A stretch of 64,000 bases of DNA from Shewanella electrica (GTDB lineage: Bacteria > Pseudomonadota > Gammaproteobacteria > Enterobacterales > Shewanellaceae), in the NCBI RefSeq assembly GCF_022321485.1, contig NZ_JAKOGG010000001.1:310001-374000 (forward strand), read 5' to 3'. The translations under genes and the position numbers were made by a program. Positions 36,195 through 46,032 of the stretch are shown piece by piece (the stretch's first letter is position 1; each line of letters opens with the position of its first letter). Below the pieces are notes generated by a model. The model did not search any database and was not told the DNA's origin. It was given only the letters and a program-made list of their open reading frames with translations.

Positions 36195-38201
36195 ATGTTT
36201 TCTGTCAGACGTTCACTCAGTATGCAGCTGGTGGTGTCGATTGTCGGTGCCTTGGCCGTGTTACTATCGATAGTCGCTGTGGTTTTGGTCAAAAATGATA
36301 GCGAAGAAACCAAGTCACGCATCGATAACGATATCTCCTCCATGATCGAGCTGAAAGCCGAAGAGATCCGTGGATACTTTTACGCTAAAGGCCAAATCGT
36401 TCACGCTATTTTTGCTAACCCCAACGTATTGCAATGGTTCTCAGATTATCAACAACGCGGTGCTGATTTGAGTAACGATAAGCAATATCAGCAGATTGTT
36501 AAATATTTCCATTTCTTTTCTGAAAAAGACCACGACATCAAATCGGTGTTTTTGGGCTCAGCCAACACTTTCGAATATTTTGACCTGAGCGGACGTTATG
36601 ACGGCGACCCAACTTACTACACCAATAAGCGACCATGGTGGCAAGAGGGCATCGATAAAGGCGGTCTGTATGTGGCTGACCCAGCGGTAGATGCGAATGA
36701 TGGTTCAATCTCTGCCACCGTTAAAACTGTGGTTCACAACCAACAAGGACGCTTTATTGGCATCGGTGGTATGGATATTTTGGTTGATACCATCGGCAAG
36801 AACTTACTCGCCTCAATCAAATACCAAGGCGCGGGTGAAGCGTTTTTGATGACAGATCAAGGTAAATTAGTTTATTTCCCCGGTTTTAATCAGCAATTCA
36901 CCCCAGGGACTGATATCAGTGCGGTGGAACAGTTAGCTGGCGATAACCAAGGCTTTCGACAGTTGAAAGCAACCATGTTGCAGCAAACTCATGGTAGCGC
37001 CAGTGTGACTTACCAAGGTGAGGCGCAGCAAGTGCGTTTTGTGGCGATCAATAGTGACTACCCTAAGCTGCATTGGGTGCTCGGTTTTATGCTGCCAGAA
37101 AGTGTCGCCGTTGCTCCCGTGCGTACGAATTTGATGACCACCACCGCGATAGCTATTGGCATTATTTTGCTGGTAGCGCTAACCGTGTGGGCGCTGATGG
37201 TGCCGTTTAGAAAGAATATCGATGCGCTGCTGTTTGCCATGGAAGATATTGCTAATGGTGATGGCGACTTAACCCGTCGTATTAACCTCAAACGCGAAGA
37301 TGAGCTAGGCCGCATGAGTAATGCTTTTAACCAGTTTGCCGCCAAGGTGCAGCGCATGCTGGTAGAAACGCGTGATTTGGCTAGCGGGGTCGAGCAGAGT
37401 GTAGATTCGGCGGTCGCCGTGTGTGATCGGGCTTATTCGTCGGTGAAAGCACAAAAGGCTGAAATTGACTCCGTTGCCACCGCCGCGGCGGAACTGGCGC
37501 AAACCAGTCAAGTGATGGCAGCCAACGCGCAACGCACCGCTGATTTTGCCGATGCGGCCAAGCTACGTTCAGCGGAAGGTACCGCCACTGTCGAGCAGGC
37601 GGCGAATGGCATTCGTGCCTTATCAGAGCAAGTGAATAGCGCCGCCACGGTGATTGGTGAGCTGCGCACCAGTTCTGAGCAGATCGGCGAAGTCTTGGGC
37701 GTGATCCGCGCCATTGCCGAGCAAACCAATCTGCTGGCGTTGAACGCCGCCATCGAAGCCGCGCGAGCGGGGGAACAAGGGCGCGGATTTGCCGTGGTGG
37801 CTGATGAAGTGCGAACCTTGGCGTCTCGCACCCAAGATTCTACCAGCAATATTCAAGGCATCATTCAAACATTGCAGGCACAAACACTTCAAGCGCAGCA
37901 AGTGATGGAAGCGGGTGTACGAGAAGCGCAGCAAGGGATGCAACACACCGACAAGGTGGATGCAGCGCTGATGGCTATCACTGAAGCGATTGATGAAATT
38001 CAGCAGCAAACCATTGCCATCACTACGGCAATTGGTCAGCAAGCGGTGGTGGCTGACGAAGTCGCAACCAATGTGGAACATGTGCGCGAACGTTCCGATG
38101 AATCATCACAAGCCAGCGAAGAACTATCGCAAAAAATGCATCAGTTTAATCAGTTGAGTGATGCGTTAGCGGCTAATGTACAACGGTTTAAAATCAGCTA
38201 G
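36195..38201 (+). CDS. Methyl-accepting chemotaxis protein with dCache sensor
   Basis: A 668-residue chemoreceptor. A first membrane helix (about 13-33) and a second (about 314-334) bracket a periplasmic dCache domain; the segment [21 protein letters not shown] and VGIGGMDI-like [11 protein letters not shown] are typical of it. A HAMP domain follows (about 335-388), then the signalling domain with the tip [20 protein letters not shown] near residue 510. dCache domains often bind amino acids or other small ligands; the ligand is unknown. No C-terminal CheR-tethering pentapeptide. AAGGAG lies before ATG 36195. Confidence 0.93.
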   Translation: MFSVRRSLSMQLVVSIVGALAVLLSIVAVVLVKNDSEETKSRIDNDISSMIELKAEEIRGYFYAKGQIVHAIFANPNVLQWFSDYQQRGADLSNDKQYQQIVKYFHFFSEKDHDIKSVFLGSANTFEYFDLSGRYDGDPTYYTNKRPWWQEGIDKGGLYVADPAVDANDGSISATVKTVVHNQQGRFIGIGGMDILVDTIGKNLLASIKYQGAGEAFLMTDQGKLVYFPGFNQQFTPGTDISAVEQLAGDNQGFRQLKATMLQQTHGSASVTYQGEAQQVRFVAINSDYPKLHWVLGFMLPESVAVAPVRTNLMTTTAIAIGIILLVALTVWALMVPFRKNIDALLFAMEDIANGDGDLTRRINLKREDELGRMSNAFNQFAAKVQRMLVETRDLASGVEQSVDSAVAVCDRAYSSVKAQKAEIDSVATAAAELAQTSQVMAANAQRTADFADAAKLRSAEGTATVEQAANGIRALSEQVNSAATVIGELRTSSEQIGEVLGVIRAIAEQTNLLALNAAIEAARAGEQGRGFAVVADEVRTLASRTQDSTSNIQGIIQTLQAQTLQAQQVMEAGVREAQQGMQHTDKVDAALMAITEAIDEIQQQTIAITTAIGQQAVVADEVATNVEHVRERSDESSQASEELSQKMHQFNQLSDALAANVQRFKIS

Positions 38202-38317
38202 AGCTGTGGCATTTTTGAGTGTGGCTGTTGCGTCAAATTAAGTGTGCTATGAACGCGTAGCGCCAGTTACACAGAGTGAACAAAGCAAGCTAGATTAAGG
38301 TGTTGATTGCCACCCAC

Positions 38318-38343
38318 GGGAAGCCAAAAGGCTTCCCTTTTTT
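38318..38343 (+). terminator. Rho-independent terminator
   Basis: A perfect 8-bp stem GGGAAGCC / GGCTTCCC with loop AAAA and six T residues. It lies 117 bases after the chemoreceptor stop, so either that transcript has a long 3' end or an unseen small RNA ends here. Confidence 0.82.
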
Positions 38344-38419
38344 ACGCCGCAATGTGGTGTGGTGGCGGAATGTCCTAGGTTGGCATCGGGGAGTGAAATA
38401 CTCACAACATCATATTTAT

Positions 38420-38447
38420 TTGACACTGTTTTTTTATACAGTATTCT
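38420..38447 (+). promoter_or_regulatory. SOS promoter of dinB with LexA box
   Basis: TTGACA (38420-38425) and TATTCT (38442-38447) form a promoter with a 16-base spacer. A LexA box, CTGT-N8-ACAG at 38426-38441, fills the spacer, so LexA binding would block RNA polymerase. It lies 38 bases before the dinB start. Confidence 0.85.
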
Positions 38448-38479
38448 TGATGGGTGAAAGTTGTTGAGCTGATATCTGC

Positions 38480-39547
38480 ATGAGAAAGATCATCCACATC
38501 GATATGGATTGCTACTACGCAGCGGTAGAGATGCGGGATTTTCCCGAGCTACGTGGCAAGCCTATTGCTGTCGGCGGTTCTCGCGAGCGGCGGGGTGTTA
38601 TCGCAACCTGTAACTATGAAGCGCGTAAATTTGGTGTCCGTTCAGCCATGGCAACGGGTTACGCGTTTAAGTTATGCCCGGGCCTCATTATGCGCCCCGG
38701 ACGCATGGCGTTGTATCGAGAGATTTCCCAGCAGATCCAACAGATCTTTCAACGTTATACCGACATTATCGAGCCGTTATCGTTAGATGAAGCCTACTTG
38801 GATGTTAGTGACTGCTCACTCTACCAAGGTTCCGCCACGCGCATTGCTGAGGCCATTCGCGCTGATATTCTGCGCGAAACGGGCTTAACCGCCTCGGCTG
38901 GCGTGGCGCCGGTTAAGTTTCTCGCCAAAGTAGCATCGGATGTGAATAAGCCCAACGGTATTTTTGTTATTACCCCGAGCGAGGTGGCCGAGTATGTGTT
39001 ACAGCTGCCGCTCAAACGTATTCCGGGTGTCGGCAAGGTAACTGCTGAGCGCTTGGCTGCGCACGGTTGGACCCGCTGTGGTGAATTACAGGCCGTGAGC
39101 CAAGAGCAGCTTTCGCTGATGTTTGGCAAGTTTGGCGCCGTGTTATATCAACGTGCGCGTGGCATTGACGAACGCGCTATCAATCCAACCCGCATCCGTA
39201 AATCCGTTGGTGTGGAAACCACTTATGAGCAGGATTTGCCCGATCTCGCCGCGGCCCATGCGGCCTTACCGGAATTACTTGCTGAACTTAAACGGCGTTA
39301 CGGCCAATATCAGCAGGAACGGCCGGTGCACAAGCTGGTTGTCAAAGTGAAGTTTGCTAACTTTCAACAAACCACCGTAGAAAGCCGCAGTGAGCAGATT
39401 GATGATGTATTAGCTTATGAACTGCTCGCCCAAGCGGTTGCTCGCGGGCAGGGCAAGGCGATTCGTTTGCTGGGGGTGAGCGTTGGTTTAAGGGAGCCGG
39501 TCAGCCTCGCGCAATTTCCGCAGCCGCAGCAGTTAGCGCTGTTGTAA
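38480..39547 (+). CDS. dinB: DNA polymerase IV
   Basis: A 355-residue Y-family translesion polymerase. Catalytic acidic residues are in [16 protein letters not shown] (D8, D10) and [10 protein letters not shown] (D103, E104). The steric-gate region and thumb ([32 protein letters not shown]) and the little-finger domain follow. The C-terminus ends [11 protein letters not shown], and QLALL is a good sliding-clamp-binding motif. A LexA-controlled promoter lies immediately upstream, as in E. coli. Confidence 0.97.
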   Translation: MRKIIHIDMDCYYAAVEMRDFPELRGKPIAVGGSRERRGVIATCNYEARKFGVRSAMATGYAFKLCPGLIMRPGRMALYREISQQIQQIFQRYTDIIEPLSLDEAYLDVSDCSLYQGSATRIAEAIRADILRETGLTASAGVAPVKFLAKVASDVNKPNGIFVITPSEVAEYVLQLPLKRIPGVGKVTAERLAAHGWTRCGELQAVSQEQLSLMFGKFGAVLYQRARGIDERAINPTRIRKSVGVETTYEQDLPDLAAAHAALPELLAELKRRYGQYQQERPVHKLVVKVKFANFQQTTVESRSEQIDDVLAYELLAQAVARGQGKAIRLLGVSVGLREPVSLAQFPQPQQLALL

Positions 39548-39726
39548 TCCTGCTAAAATGTATTGCCAAATGCCGCTAACTTTGGCGTTCAACTTGTCTA
39601 TATAGCCAGATTTATTGCCTAATCCTCCAAATGATAGCGCTTTAGCCGAAATAGTGTTGGGTAGGTTTTTGCTGCGTGATACAAAGATGGCATCACAACT
39701 AAGTCAGGTGGTGCCCAGGCGTTGTT

Positions 39727-40644
39727 ATGTCGGCAGATAAGCAGTTAAACCTACAAAACTTGGCGAGGTGGATTGATAGCTACACCTCTGGTGCTGAAGA
39801 TCGCACCACCCAACTTGCCAATTTATCGGTATTTAAACGTCCCGAACCCATGACGCCAAACGTTTGCGTAATCCAACCTACGGTGGTGGCGGTATTGCAG
39901 GGCGTAAAGCAGATGTGGCTTGCTGGTCAAGCATATCAATACGATGTTGATCATTACCTGCTAACGTCTGTGGAACTCCCAGGTTACTCAGAGGTGCTGC
40001 AAGCCTCGAAACAGCAACCATGTTTGGGCTTCTCGTACGGCATTGATTTTGCCTTGGTGGCGGAATTGTCTGCTCAAGGCGTTACTCCCAACCCACCGCC
40101 GCGCAGCAGCGATAAAGACAGCTTTGGCCTTGGGAGTTTTGATGCGCCATTGCTGAGCGCGTTTTGCCGCTTATTTGAGTTGTTAGATCACCCGGAAGAT
40201 GTTGATATTCTGGCGCCGCTACTGCATAAAGAGATCCATTACCGTTTACTCAAGAGCGATCAGGGCCATCGCTTGAGGCAGATTTCACTACATGGTACCC
40301 ATGGGCAACGGATTGCTAAAGCAATTGATTGGCTCAAACTCAATTATGCGGCAACGTTGGACATCACCATGTTGGCTGAGTTGGTGCAGATGAGTACCTC
40401 ATCGCTGTATCAGCATTTTCGGCAGTTCACCGGCATGAGCCCGTTGCAATACCAAAAGTGGTTGCGCTTAAACGAAGCCAAACGTTTGATGATCAGTGAA
40501 CACTTAGATGCAGCATCGGCAGCCTTTCAAGTGGGCTATGAAAGCCCGTCGCATTTTAGCCGTGAATATCGCCGTTTGTATGGTTTGCCGCCCAAGAAAG
40601 ATATTGAGAATCAGCGGGTAGCAGGTGCCTTGTTGCAGTTGTAG
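39727..40644 (+). CDS. AraC family transcriptional regulator
   Basis: A 305-residue regulator with an AraC_N-type N-terminal domain (FKRPEPMTPNVCVIQPTVVAVLQGVKQ, residues 35-62; the cupin-like part runs to about 170) and two C-terminal helix-turn-helix motifs (DITMLAELVQMSTSSLYQHFRQFTG; DAASAAFQVGYESPSHFSREYRR). Such regulators often control nearby detoxification or transport genes. Its target is not evident: dinB is upstream and the TonB receptor operon converges on it. Confidence 0.9.
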   Translation: MSADKQLNLQNLARWIDSYTSGAEDRTTQLANLSVFKRPEPMTPNVCVIQPTVVAVLQGVKQMWLAGQAYQYDVDHYLLTSVELPGYSEVLQASKQQPCLGFSYGIDFALVAELSAQGVTPNPPPRSSDKDSFGLGSFDAPLLSAFCRLFELLDHPEDVDILAPLLHKEIHYRLLKSDQGHRLRQISLHGTHGQRIAKAIDWLKLNYAATLDITMLAELVQMSTSSLYQHFRQFTGMSPLQYQKWLRLNEAKRLMISEHLDAASAAFQVGYESPSHFSREYRRLYGLPPKKDIENQRVAGALLQL

Positions 40645-40723
40645 ACCAACAAAATGTAACCCACGCCTTGGTGTGTCGATATATGGTGCGAATAGCTTAT
40701 AGCTGGCAGTGTTTTGCTGAGAC

Positions 40724-40765
40724 TTAACTCACTCCTGTGCAGTATGTCCTGAAGGAGTGAGTTAA
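40724..40765. terminator. Hairpin between convergent AraC and receptor genes
   Basis: A perfect 13-bp inverted repeat, TTAACTCACTCCT and AGGAGTGAGTTAA, with a 16-base loop, 11 bases after the receptor stop on the minus strand. No strong U-tract on either side. A bidirectional terminator is likely but not certain. Confidence 0.55.
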
Positions 40766-40776
40766 CTTGCTCAGTA

Positions 40777-42903
40777 TTAAAACTGATATTTGATGCTCAG
40801 CGCGGCACTGCGTGGTTCACCCGGTTGTGTCCACAGCGGTGAGTAGGAGCTAGCAAAGTAGGTTTTGTTGAGCAGATTGTCGATGGATAGATGCAGTTGC
40901 CAGTGGCGTCCCAATGGTTGGTTGGCAAACACTCTCACCAAGGTATAACTCGGTAACTGATAACTTGGGGTGACGGTATCGCCCAAACGTTCGGCAACAT
41001 ACATGGCATTTACGCCCACGCTGGCGCTGTCGCTGAGCAGTGGTAATTCTTGGGTCAGTGTCAGGTTGAGCTTATGTTTGGGAATATTCACCAACGGGCT
41101 GCCAGCCGGAATATCTATGCCCCAATCGGCATTGGTGACGGCATTCTTAGTCTGCGCATCGGTGTAGGCGTAGGCGACAGCCAGTTGTGTGCTATCGCTG
41201 AGCCACAGGTTGGCGTCTAACTCTAGCCCTTGGCTTTTGGCTTCACCGAGCGCGGCGGTATAACCGGCGTTGAGCGGATCGGCCGCCAAAATATTCGACT
41301 TTTCGGCGCTGAACAACGCTAAGGTGCCGCTGAGCGAACCTTCAAATAGCGCGAATTTCACCCCAGCTTCAATTGATTTACTACTCTCTGGATCAAACGC
41401 TTGGTTGTTAATATCGCGGCCAGTGTTGGGACGAAACCCCTCGGCATAACTCACATACCAACTGATGTCATCGCTGGCTTGATAGACCAGCCCCGCACGA
41501 GGATTGAGCTGATCTTGATGTTGGCGGCTGCCTGTTAGCAGCATATGGTTATCAATGGTTTGACTGAAGTGATCAAAGCGTACGCCCAGTAGCGCCTTCC
41601 AGTGCTCGCTGAGATCCAGTTGATCTTGCAGATAGATGCCATAAGCACGCTGTTGCTCGTGGTCATTTTGCGTCAGCGTCAGTAGTGGCGCGATTTGGCC
41701 GTACTCGGGATGATGCCATTCGACGCTATAGCTGTCATCGCCAGCCGTCACGCGCCAATGCTGTTGCTCTGAATCGAGTTGATAGCGGTAGCCATCAATC
41801 CCCATCAGTAGGTGATGGGTCACTAACCAAGTGGCAGAGCCTGACAGTTCCACGCGGGCAGAGAGATCTTCTGCCTGATAATCGCGATAACGCCGTTGCC
41901 GCGACAAGGTATGACCATCTTGATTTAACAACTGCCGCGAGCCAGACAAATCCGCTTCGGTGGAGTAGCCCTTTAAGCGCGAGTCGCGATAACCCACACC
42001 AGCGATCAATAGCCAATCATTAGCGAGTTCATGGTTGAGGCTAAGCTGGTGGCCTTGAGCGTCAATCTGCATCGGCCCATCGCTCGGTTCGCCGTAAAAA
42101 GTATGGATATCCACCGCCGAAAAATCGTTATTCTGCACCGCTACGCCACGGTCGAACGGTATTTTTTGTTGCAGCAGTTCTAGCTCGTAATTGAGCGTCG
42201 TGCGCTCGCTTAATTGGTAGTTCAACGAGGGCGAGAAAAACCATTTCTTCGACGTGACCGTATCGCGGAAACTGCCGTTATCTTCGTAAGCGCCGGTGAC
42301 GCGAAATGCCGCCTGCTGATTTATGGCATTGGTGTAATCGGCCTCGGCGCGGTAATGGTCGTAACTGCCGAGTGACAATTGCAGATAACCTTCTGGCTCA
42401 TATTGCGGCTTTTTGGTGATGATATTGATAGTACCGCCCGGTTCGCTGCGGCCGTACAGCGCTGAACCTGGGCCTTTTAACACTTCAATACTTTGGATAT
42501 TCACCGTATCGCGCCGCCCGCTATAACCGCGGCCTGCGCTATAGCCGTTGATCAAATAGCCGCCGGGCAGGTTTTCATCGCCAGAAAAACCACGAATAGC
42601 AAAGCTGTCCCACATGCCGCCAAGCGAGTTTTGCCGCGAAATGCCACTGCTCAGATCGATGCTGTCTTGAAAGGTGCTAATCCCTTGGCTGGCCAGTTGG
42701 CTGGCTTCCACCACATTGACCGCTTGTGGCAGTGAGTTGAGTGGTGCATCGCCACGAAATGGCAGTCGCTGCGCCGAAATAGCAATATGTTCGATATCAT
42801 CACGCGGCGCGTCATCTGCATGCGCGGCAGCGCTTATCAGCGCCAAAGTGAGCAAACTTAAGCGCAGTGGCGCATGGCGTTGAGCCGTGGTTAATATGTT
42901 CAC
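40777..42903 (-). CDS. TonB-dependent metallophore/siderophore receptor
   Basis: A 708-residue outer-membrane receptor: signal peptide (LLTLALISAAAHA), plug domain (about 45-155, with VNVVEASQLASQG, SFAIRGFSGDENLPGGYLING, IEVLKGPGSALYGRSEPGGTINIITKKP) and a 22-strand barrel ending in KYQF. The plug matches the TonB-siderophore receptor family. Its start overlaps the ATPase stop (ATGA), so it is the last gene of an ABC importer operon and imports that system's ligand. The coupling to a nickel/peptide-type ABC system suggests a metallophore or small peptide-like chelate; the ligand is unknown. Confidence 0.9.
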   Translation of the reverse strand: MNILTTAQRHAPLRLSLLTLALISAAAHADDAPRDDIEHIAISAQRLPFRGDAPLNSLPQAVNVVEASQLASQGISTFQDSIDLSSGISRQNSLGGMWDSFAIRGFSGDENLPGGYLINGYSAGRGYSGRRDTVNIQSIEVLKGPGSALYGRSEPGGTINIITKKPQYEPEGYLQLSLGSYDHYRAEADYTNAINQQAAFRVTGAYEDNGSFRDTVTSKKWFFSPSLNYQLSERTTLNYELELLQQKIPFDRGVAVQNNDFSAVDIHTFYGEPSDGPMQIDAQGHQLSLNHELANDWLLIAGVGYRDSRLKGYSTEADLSGSRQLLNQDGHTLSRQRRYRDYQAEDLSARVELSGSATWLVTHHLLMGIDGYRYQLDSEQQHWRVTAGDDSYSVEWHHPEYGQIAPLLTLTQNDHEQQRAYGIYLQDQLDLSEHWKALLGVRFDHFSQTIDNHMLLTGSRQHQDQLNPRAGLVYQASDDISWYVSYAEGFRPNTGRDINNQAFDPESSKSIEAGVKFALFEGSLSGTLALFSAEKSNILAADPLNAGYTAALGEAKSQGLELDANLWLSDSTQLAVAYAYTDAQTKNAVTNADWGIDIPAGSPLVNIPKHKLNLTLTQELPLLSDSASVGVNAMYVAERLGDTVTPSYQLPSYTLVRVFANQPLGRHWQLHLSIDNLLNKTYFASSYSPLWTQPGEPRSAALSIKYQF

Positions 42904-44306
42904 GCTTGAACTTCCCTTAATTGATAGTCCTTGAGATCGATGATCTGATCACACACTTTTTGCAGCTGGATTTTATCGTGGCTGATCAGCACCAGCGCAC
43001 ACTGTTGCTCGCGCGCTAGTCTGACTAGCAGTTGGGTCAGCTGTTGGGCGGTGATCGGATCGAGCCGTGAGCTAGGCTCATCGGCCACCAAAAACTTGGG
43101 CGATAGCAGCATGGTGCGTAGTAGCGCTAAGCGTTGCAGCTCGCCGCCGCTAACATCTTTGGCAGTGCGATTTAGCAATGCCGCATCCAAGTTGAGTTGT
43201 CTTAGTAACGGTGCGATAGCGCTAGCCGCGAGTTTATGGCGCTTGAGCAGATCCTTGAGCAGGGTGCCAATCGTCACCGCTGTGCTAAAGCTGGCGGGCG
43301 GATCTTGATACAGCTTGAGCATCTGCGAGCGGTGCAGCGGTTGTTGCCACTTGATGTGGCCGCTAGCGGGCGGCAACAAACCCAGCAAGGTATCACCGAG
43401 CGTACTTTTACCGCAGCCGCTGTCGCCATAAACCCCGAGGATTTCCCCCGCGCTCAGGCTGAACGATAAGCCTTGAAACAGTAATTGCTCACCACGGTGC
43501 TGCGCTAAATCGGTCACGTCCAGTAATGGCTGTTGCGCTGTGGCTGGGGTCGCAGCTGGCCAGAACTGCGGCTGCGCGTTAATCAATGCGCGGGTATATT
43601 CGGCTTGTGGCTGGCTGAGCACTTGCTCGGCGCTGCCACTTTCGAGCAGTTGGCCGTGGCGCATCACCATGATGCGACCACCGAGTTGACGCGCGACATC
43701 AACATCGTGGGTAATCGTCAGCAGGCCGCCATGTTGGGTTTGGCTTTTTAACAGTTGCACTATGCCATCGCGTTGACTGGTATCTAAACCTTTGGTCGGT
43801 TCATCGGCAATGATGATCGGTGCACCAGCGGCGGTGGCGGCGGCAAAGGCAACGCGTTGTGCCATGCCGCCAGACAGCTGCTGCGGCAGTTGGCGGCTGA
43901 CTTGGCTTAAACCCACTTGATCCAACTGGGCGCGCGCGGCAAGCTGCGCCGATGCTGCAGCAGCATTGCCAACGTAACGAAACACTTCGCTCACTTGTTG
44001 CTCGCAGGGCATCACCGGGTCAAGCGCTTGCCACGGCTCTTGCGGCAGCATGCTAATCTGCTTGCCCCATAACTGTCGCCGTGCGGCAATATCGAGCGGT
44101 TGTTGCTGAATGCTGACCGTGCCTTGCATGGTTAAGCTCGCGGGCAAGGTGCCCATAATCGCTTGCGCCAGCAAACTTTTACCCGAGCCGGTTTCACCGA
44201 GAATAGTCAGCGGTTCGCCGCGGTTAACGCTGAGCGATAGTGGCTGCACTAATACGTTATCAGCGGCGGCCACGGTCACATTGTCGAGAGTGATTAATGC
44301 GCTCAT
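42900..44306 (-). CDS. ABC importer ATPase with two fused ATP-binding domains
   Basis: A 468-residue fusion of the two ATPase subunits of a peptide/nickel-type importer (DppD and DppF, or NikD and NikE). Domain 1 has Walker A GETGSGKS, signature LSGGMAQR and Walker B IIADEPT. Domain 2 has GDSGCGKS, VSGGELQR and FLVADEPSS. Both sites look intact. It overlaps its upstream permease and downstream receptor genes by four bases each, so all are coupled. Confidence 0.9.
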   Translation of the reverse strand: MSALITLDNVTVAAADNVLVQPLSLSVNRGEPLTILGETGSGKSLLAQAIMGTLPASLTMQGTVSIQQQPLDIAARRQLWGKQISMLPQEPWQALDPVMPCEQQVSEVFRYVGNAAAASAQLAARAQLDQVGLSQVSRQLPQQLSGGMAQRVAFAAATAAGAPIIIADEPTKGLDTSQRDGIVQLLKSQTQHGGLLTITHDVDVARQLGGRIMVMRHGQLLESGSAEQVLSQPQAEYTRALINAQPQFWPAATPATAQQPLLDVTDLAQHRGEQLLFQGLSFSLSAGEILGVYGDSGCGKSTLGDTLLGLLPPASGHIKWQQPLHRSQMLKLYQDPPASFSTAVTIGTLLKDLLKRHKLAASAIAPLLRQLNLDAALLNRTAKDVSGGELQRLALLRTMLLSPKFLVADEPSSRLDPITAQQLTQLLVRLAREQQCALVLISHDKIQLQKVCDQIIDLKDYQLREVQA

Positions 44307-45100
44307 GCTTTTTGCCCCGCCAATAAGTTAAAGCCCAACACCATCAACACCAGCACACACAGCGGTTGGATCAGCACCCAGGTCGCTTCGGCAAAATAAG
44401 GGAACAGCTCGACAATCATCAGCCCTAGTTCGGCTGTCGGTGGCTTAAGTCCGGCATAAACAAAGCCGGTGGAAGCCATCATCAGAATCGATGTGGCTGC
44501 GCCAAAAGCGGCGAGGGTCAGCACATTGCTGGCAATAGCAGGCCAGATATGACGTTTAAACAGATACCAACGGCCAAAGCCGAGTAGCCGCGAGCATTCA
44601 ATCTCAGGGCTGTGCACCAGCGGCTGCACCGTGGCACGCACCACGCGGAAATACTCCACCCACAAGGTCAAGGCGATGCCCAGATACAGCATAATGAATG
44701 AACCGGGCGCGATGCCAGAAATCAGCAACACCAGCACCAACCCCGGCAAAGCCATCACGGTATTGGCAATAAAATTCAGCAGCTTGTCACACCAAGGTTG
44801 ACTCCAAGCCGCGACCACACCAAGCAAAATGCCAAACACCGCCGCCGAGCCAACACACAGCAGGCTTAATCCAAAGGACAGCCGCACCGCTGCCGCCAAG
44901 CGCGCCAACATATCGCGGCCAAACTGATCGGCGCCCAGCGGCTGCGCGGCAGATATTGGTGCAAACGCCGCGCTGAGGTGTTGCACATTGGGTTGGTTGT
45001 AGCCAAATAGCGGCACTAGCCAAGCCGCAGCCAATAAACTCAGCAGCAACAAGGCGCCGCAACGCTGCCCCAAGGTTAATGCGTGAAACAAACGACTCAT
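44303..45100 (-). CDS. ABC importer permease, DppC/NikC type
   Basis: A 265-residue inner-membrane permease with about six helices. ALPGLVLVLLISG and the inner-loop EAA motif region (EIECSRLLGFGRWYLFKRHIWPAI) are typical of binding-protein-dependent transporters. HPFGTDQFGRD-like QPLGADQFGRDMLARL near residue 55 marks the DppC class. ATG 45100 gives an ATGA overlap with the upstream permease gene; an open frame 33 bases longer is possible. Confidence 0.88.
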   Translation of the reverse strand: MSRLFHALTLGQRCGALLLLSLLAAAWLVPLFGYNQPNVQHLSAAFAPISAAQPLGADQFGRDMLARLAAAVRLSFGLSLLCVGSAAVFGILLGVVAAWSQPWCDKLLNFIANTVMALPGLVLVLLISGIAPGSFIMLYLGIALTLWVEYFRVVRATVQPLVHSPEIECSRLLGFGRWYLFKRHIWPAIASNVLTLAAFGAATSILMMASTGFVYAGLKPPTAELGLMIVELFPYFAEATWVLIQPLCVLVLMVLGFNLLAGQKA

Positions 45101-46032
45101 GCGCGGCGACTCCGAGGATCGAGCAGGTAACACAGGCTATCCACTAAGGTGTTGATGATGACAAACAGCGCCCCACAGGTGAGCGCGGTGCCTTGCAGCA
45201 TAGGAATATCGCGGGAGAACACCGCATGCGACAGGCCATGACCAATGCCGGGCCAAGCAAATAGGCTCTCGACCATGATCACTCCTTCAATCAAACCCAC
45301 CAGTTGCATCGCCATAAAGGCCACTACTGGCAAGGCGATATTGCGGATGCCGTGGCGTTTGAAGCTGTGCCATTCGCTCAACCCTTTAACTTTGGCGAAC
45401 AGGTAAAAGTCGCTATTGATGACTTTAGCGGTGCTGTTGCGGATCACTCGGCTTGAGAGTGCCGCCAAACTCAGCGCCAAGGTGAGTGCGGGTAAAAACA
45501 GATGGGCGGGCTGCTGATATCCGGCCACCGGAAACCAGTTGAGCGTTAGCGCAAACAGCAAAATCATCAGCAAGCCTAAGCAAAATACCGGTTGTGAGCG
45601 CAGTAGCGTGGACACCACTAAGCTGACACGATCGAGCGTGCGATTAGCGCGAAAACCACAGGCTAAACCCCAAGGCACTGCGATGAGCGCCGACAGAAAA
45701 ATAGCGGCCACTGCCAAGATCAGGGTGTAACCCAACTGGTGCTGTAGCTCGGCGATAATCGAGTTGCCGCTGACTAAGCTGTCGCCTAAATCCAGCTGCA
45801 TCAGTTGCCACAGCCAGTGGCTATATTGCTGCCAGAGCGGGTCGTTCAAGCCCAGCTCTTGCCGCACCGCGCTGGCCGCTGCGGCCGATACCGCGTCATC
45901 GCCGTAACGTCCTGCGGCGATACGATACGCCATATCTCCGGGGAGTAAGCGGCTCAGAATAAAGGTGATAGTGCCGACGCTCCACATCATCATGATCAGT
46001 TGCAGCAAGCGTTTAATGAGGATCTGCTTCAT
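45097..46032 (-). CDS. ABC importer permease, DppB/NikB type
   Basis: A 311-residue permease beginning MKQILIKRLLQLIMMMWSVG, the N-terminal helix of DppB-type subunits, followed by TFILSRLLPGD. Later segments include GLACGFRANRTLDRV, LPALTLALSLAALSSRVIRNS and the EAA-loop region KVKGLSEWHSFKRHGIRNIALP. It pairs with the DppC-type permease to form the channel. The start overlaps the binding-protein stop as TAATG. Confidence 0.9.
   Translation of the reverse strand: MKQILIKRLLQLIMMMWSVGTITFILSRLLPGDMAYRIAAGRYGDDAVSAAAASAVRQELGLNDPLWQQYSHWLWQLMQLDLGDSLVSGNSIIAELQHQLGYTLILAVAAIFLSALIAVPWGLACGFRANRTLDRVSLVVSTLLRSQPVFCLGLLMILLFALTLNWFPVAGYQQPAHLFLPALTLALSLAALSSRVIRNSTAKVINSDFYLFAKVKGLSEWHSFKRHGIRNIALPVVAFMAMQLVGLIEGVIMVESLFAWPGIGHGLSHAVFSRDIPMLQGTALTCGALFVIINTLVDSLCYLLDPRSRRA

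Noticed and set aside
41685-42023. 112-codon plus-strand frame within the TonB receptor gene
   Set aside because: Antisense shadow of the receptor barrel; composition typical of an off-frame translation.
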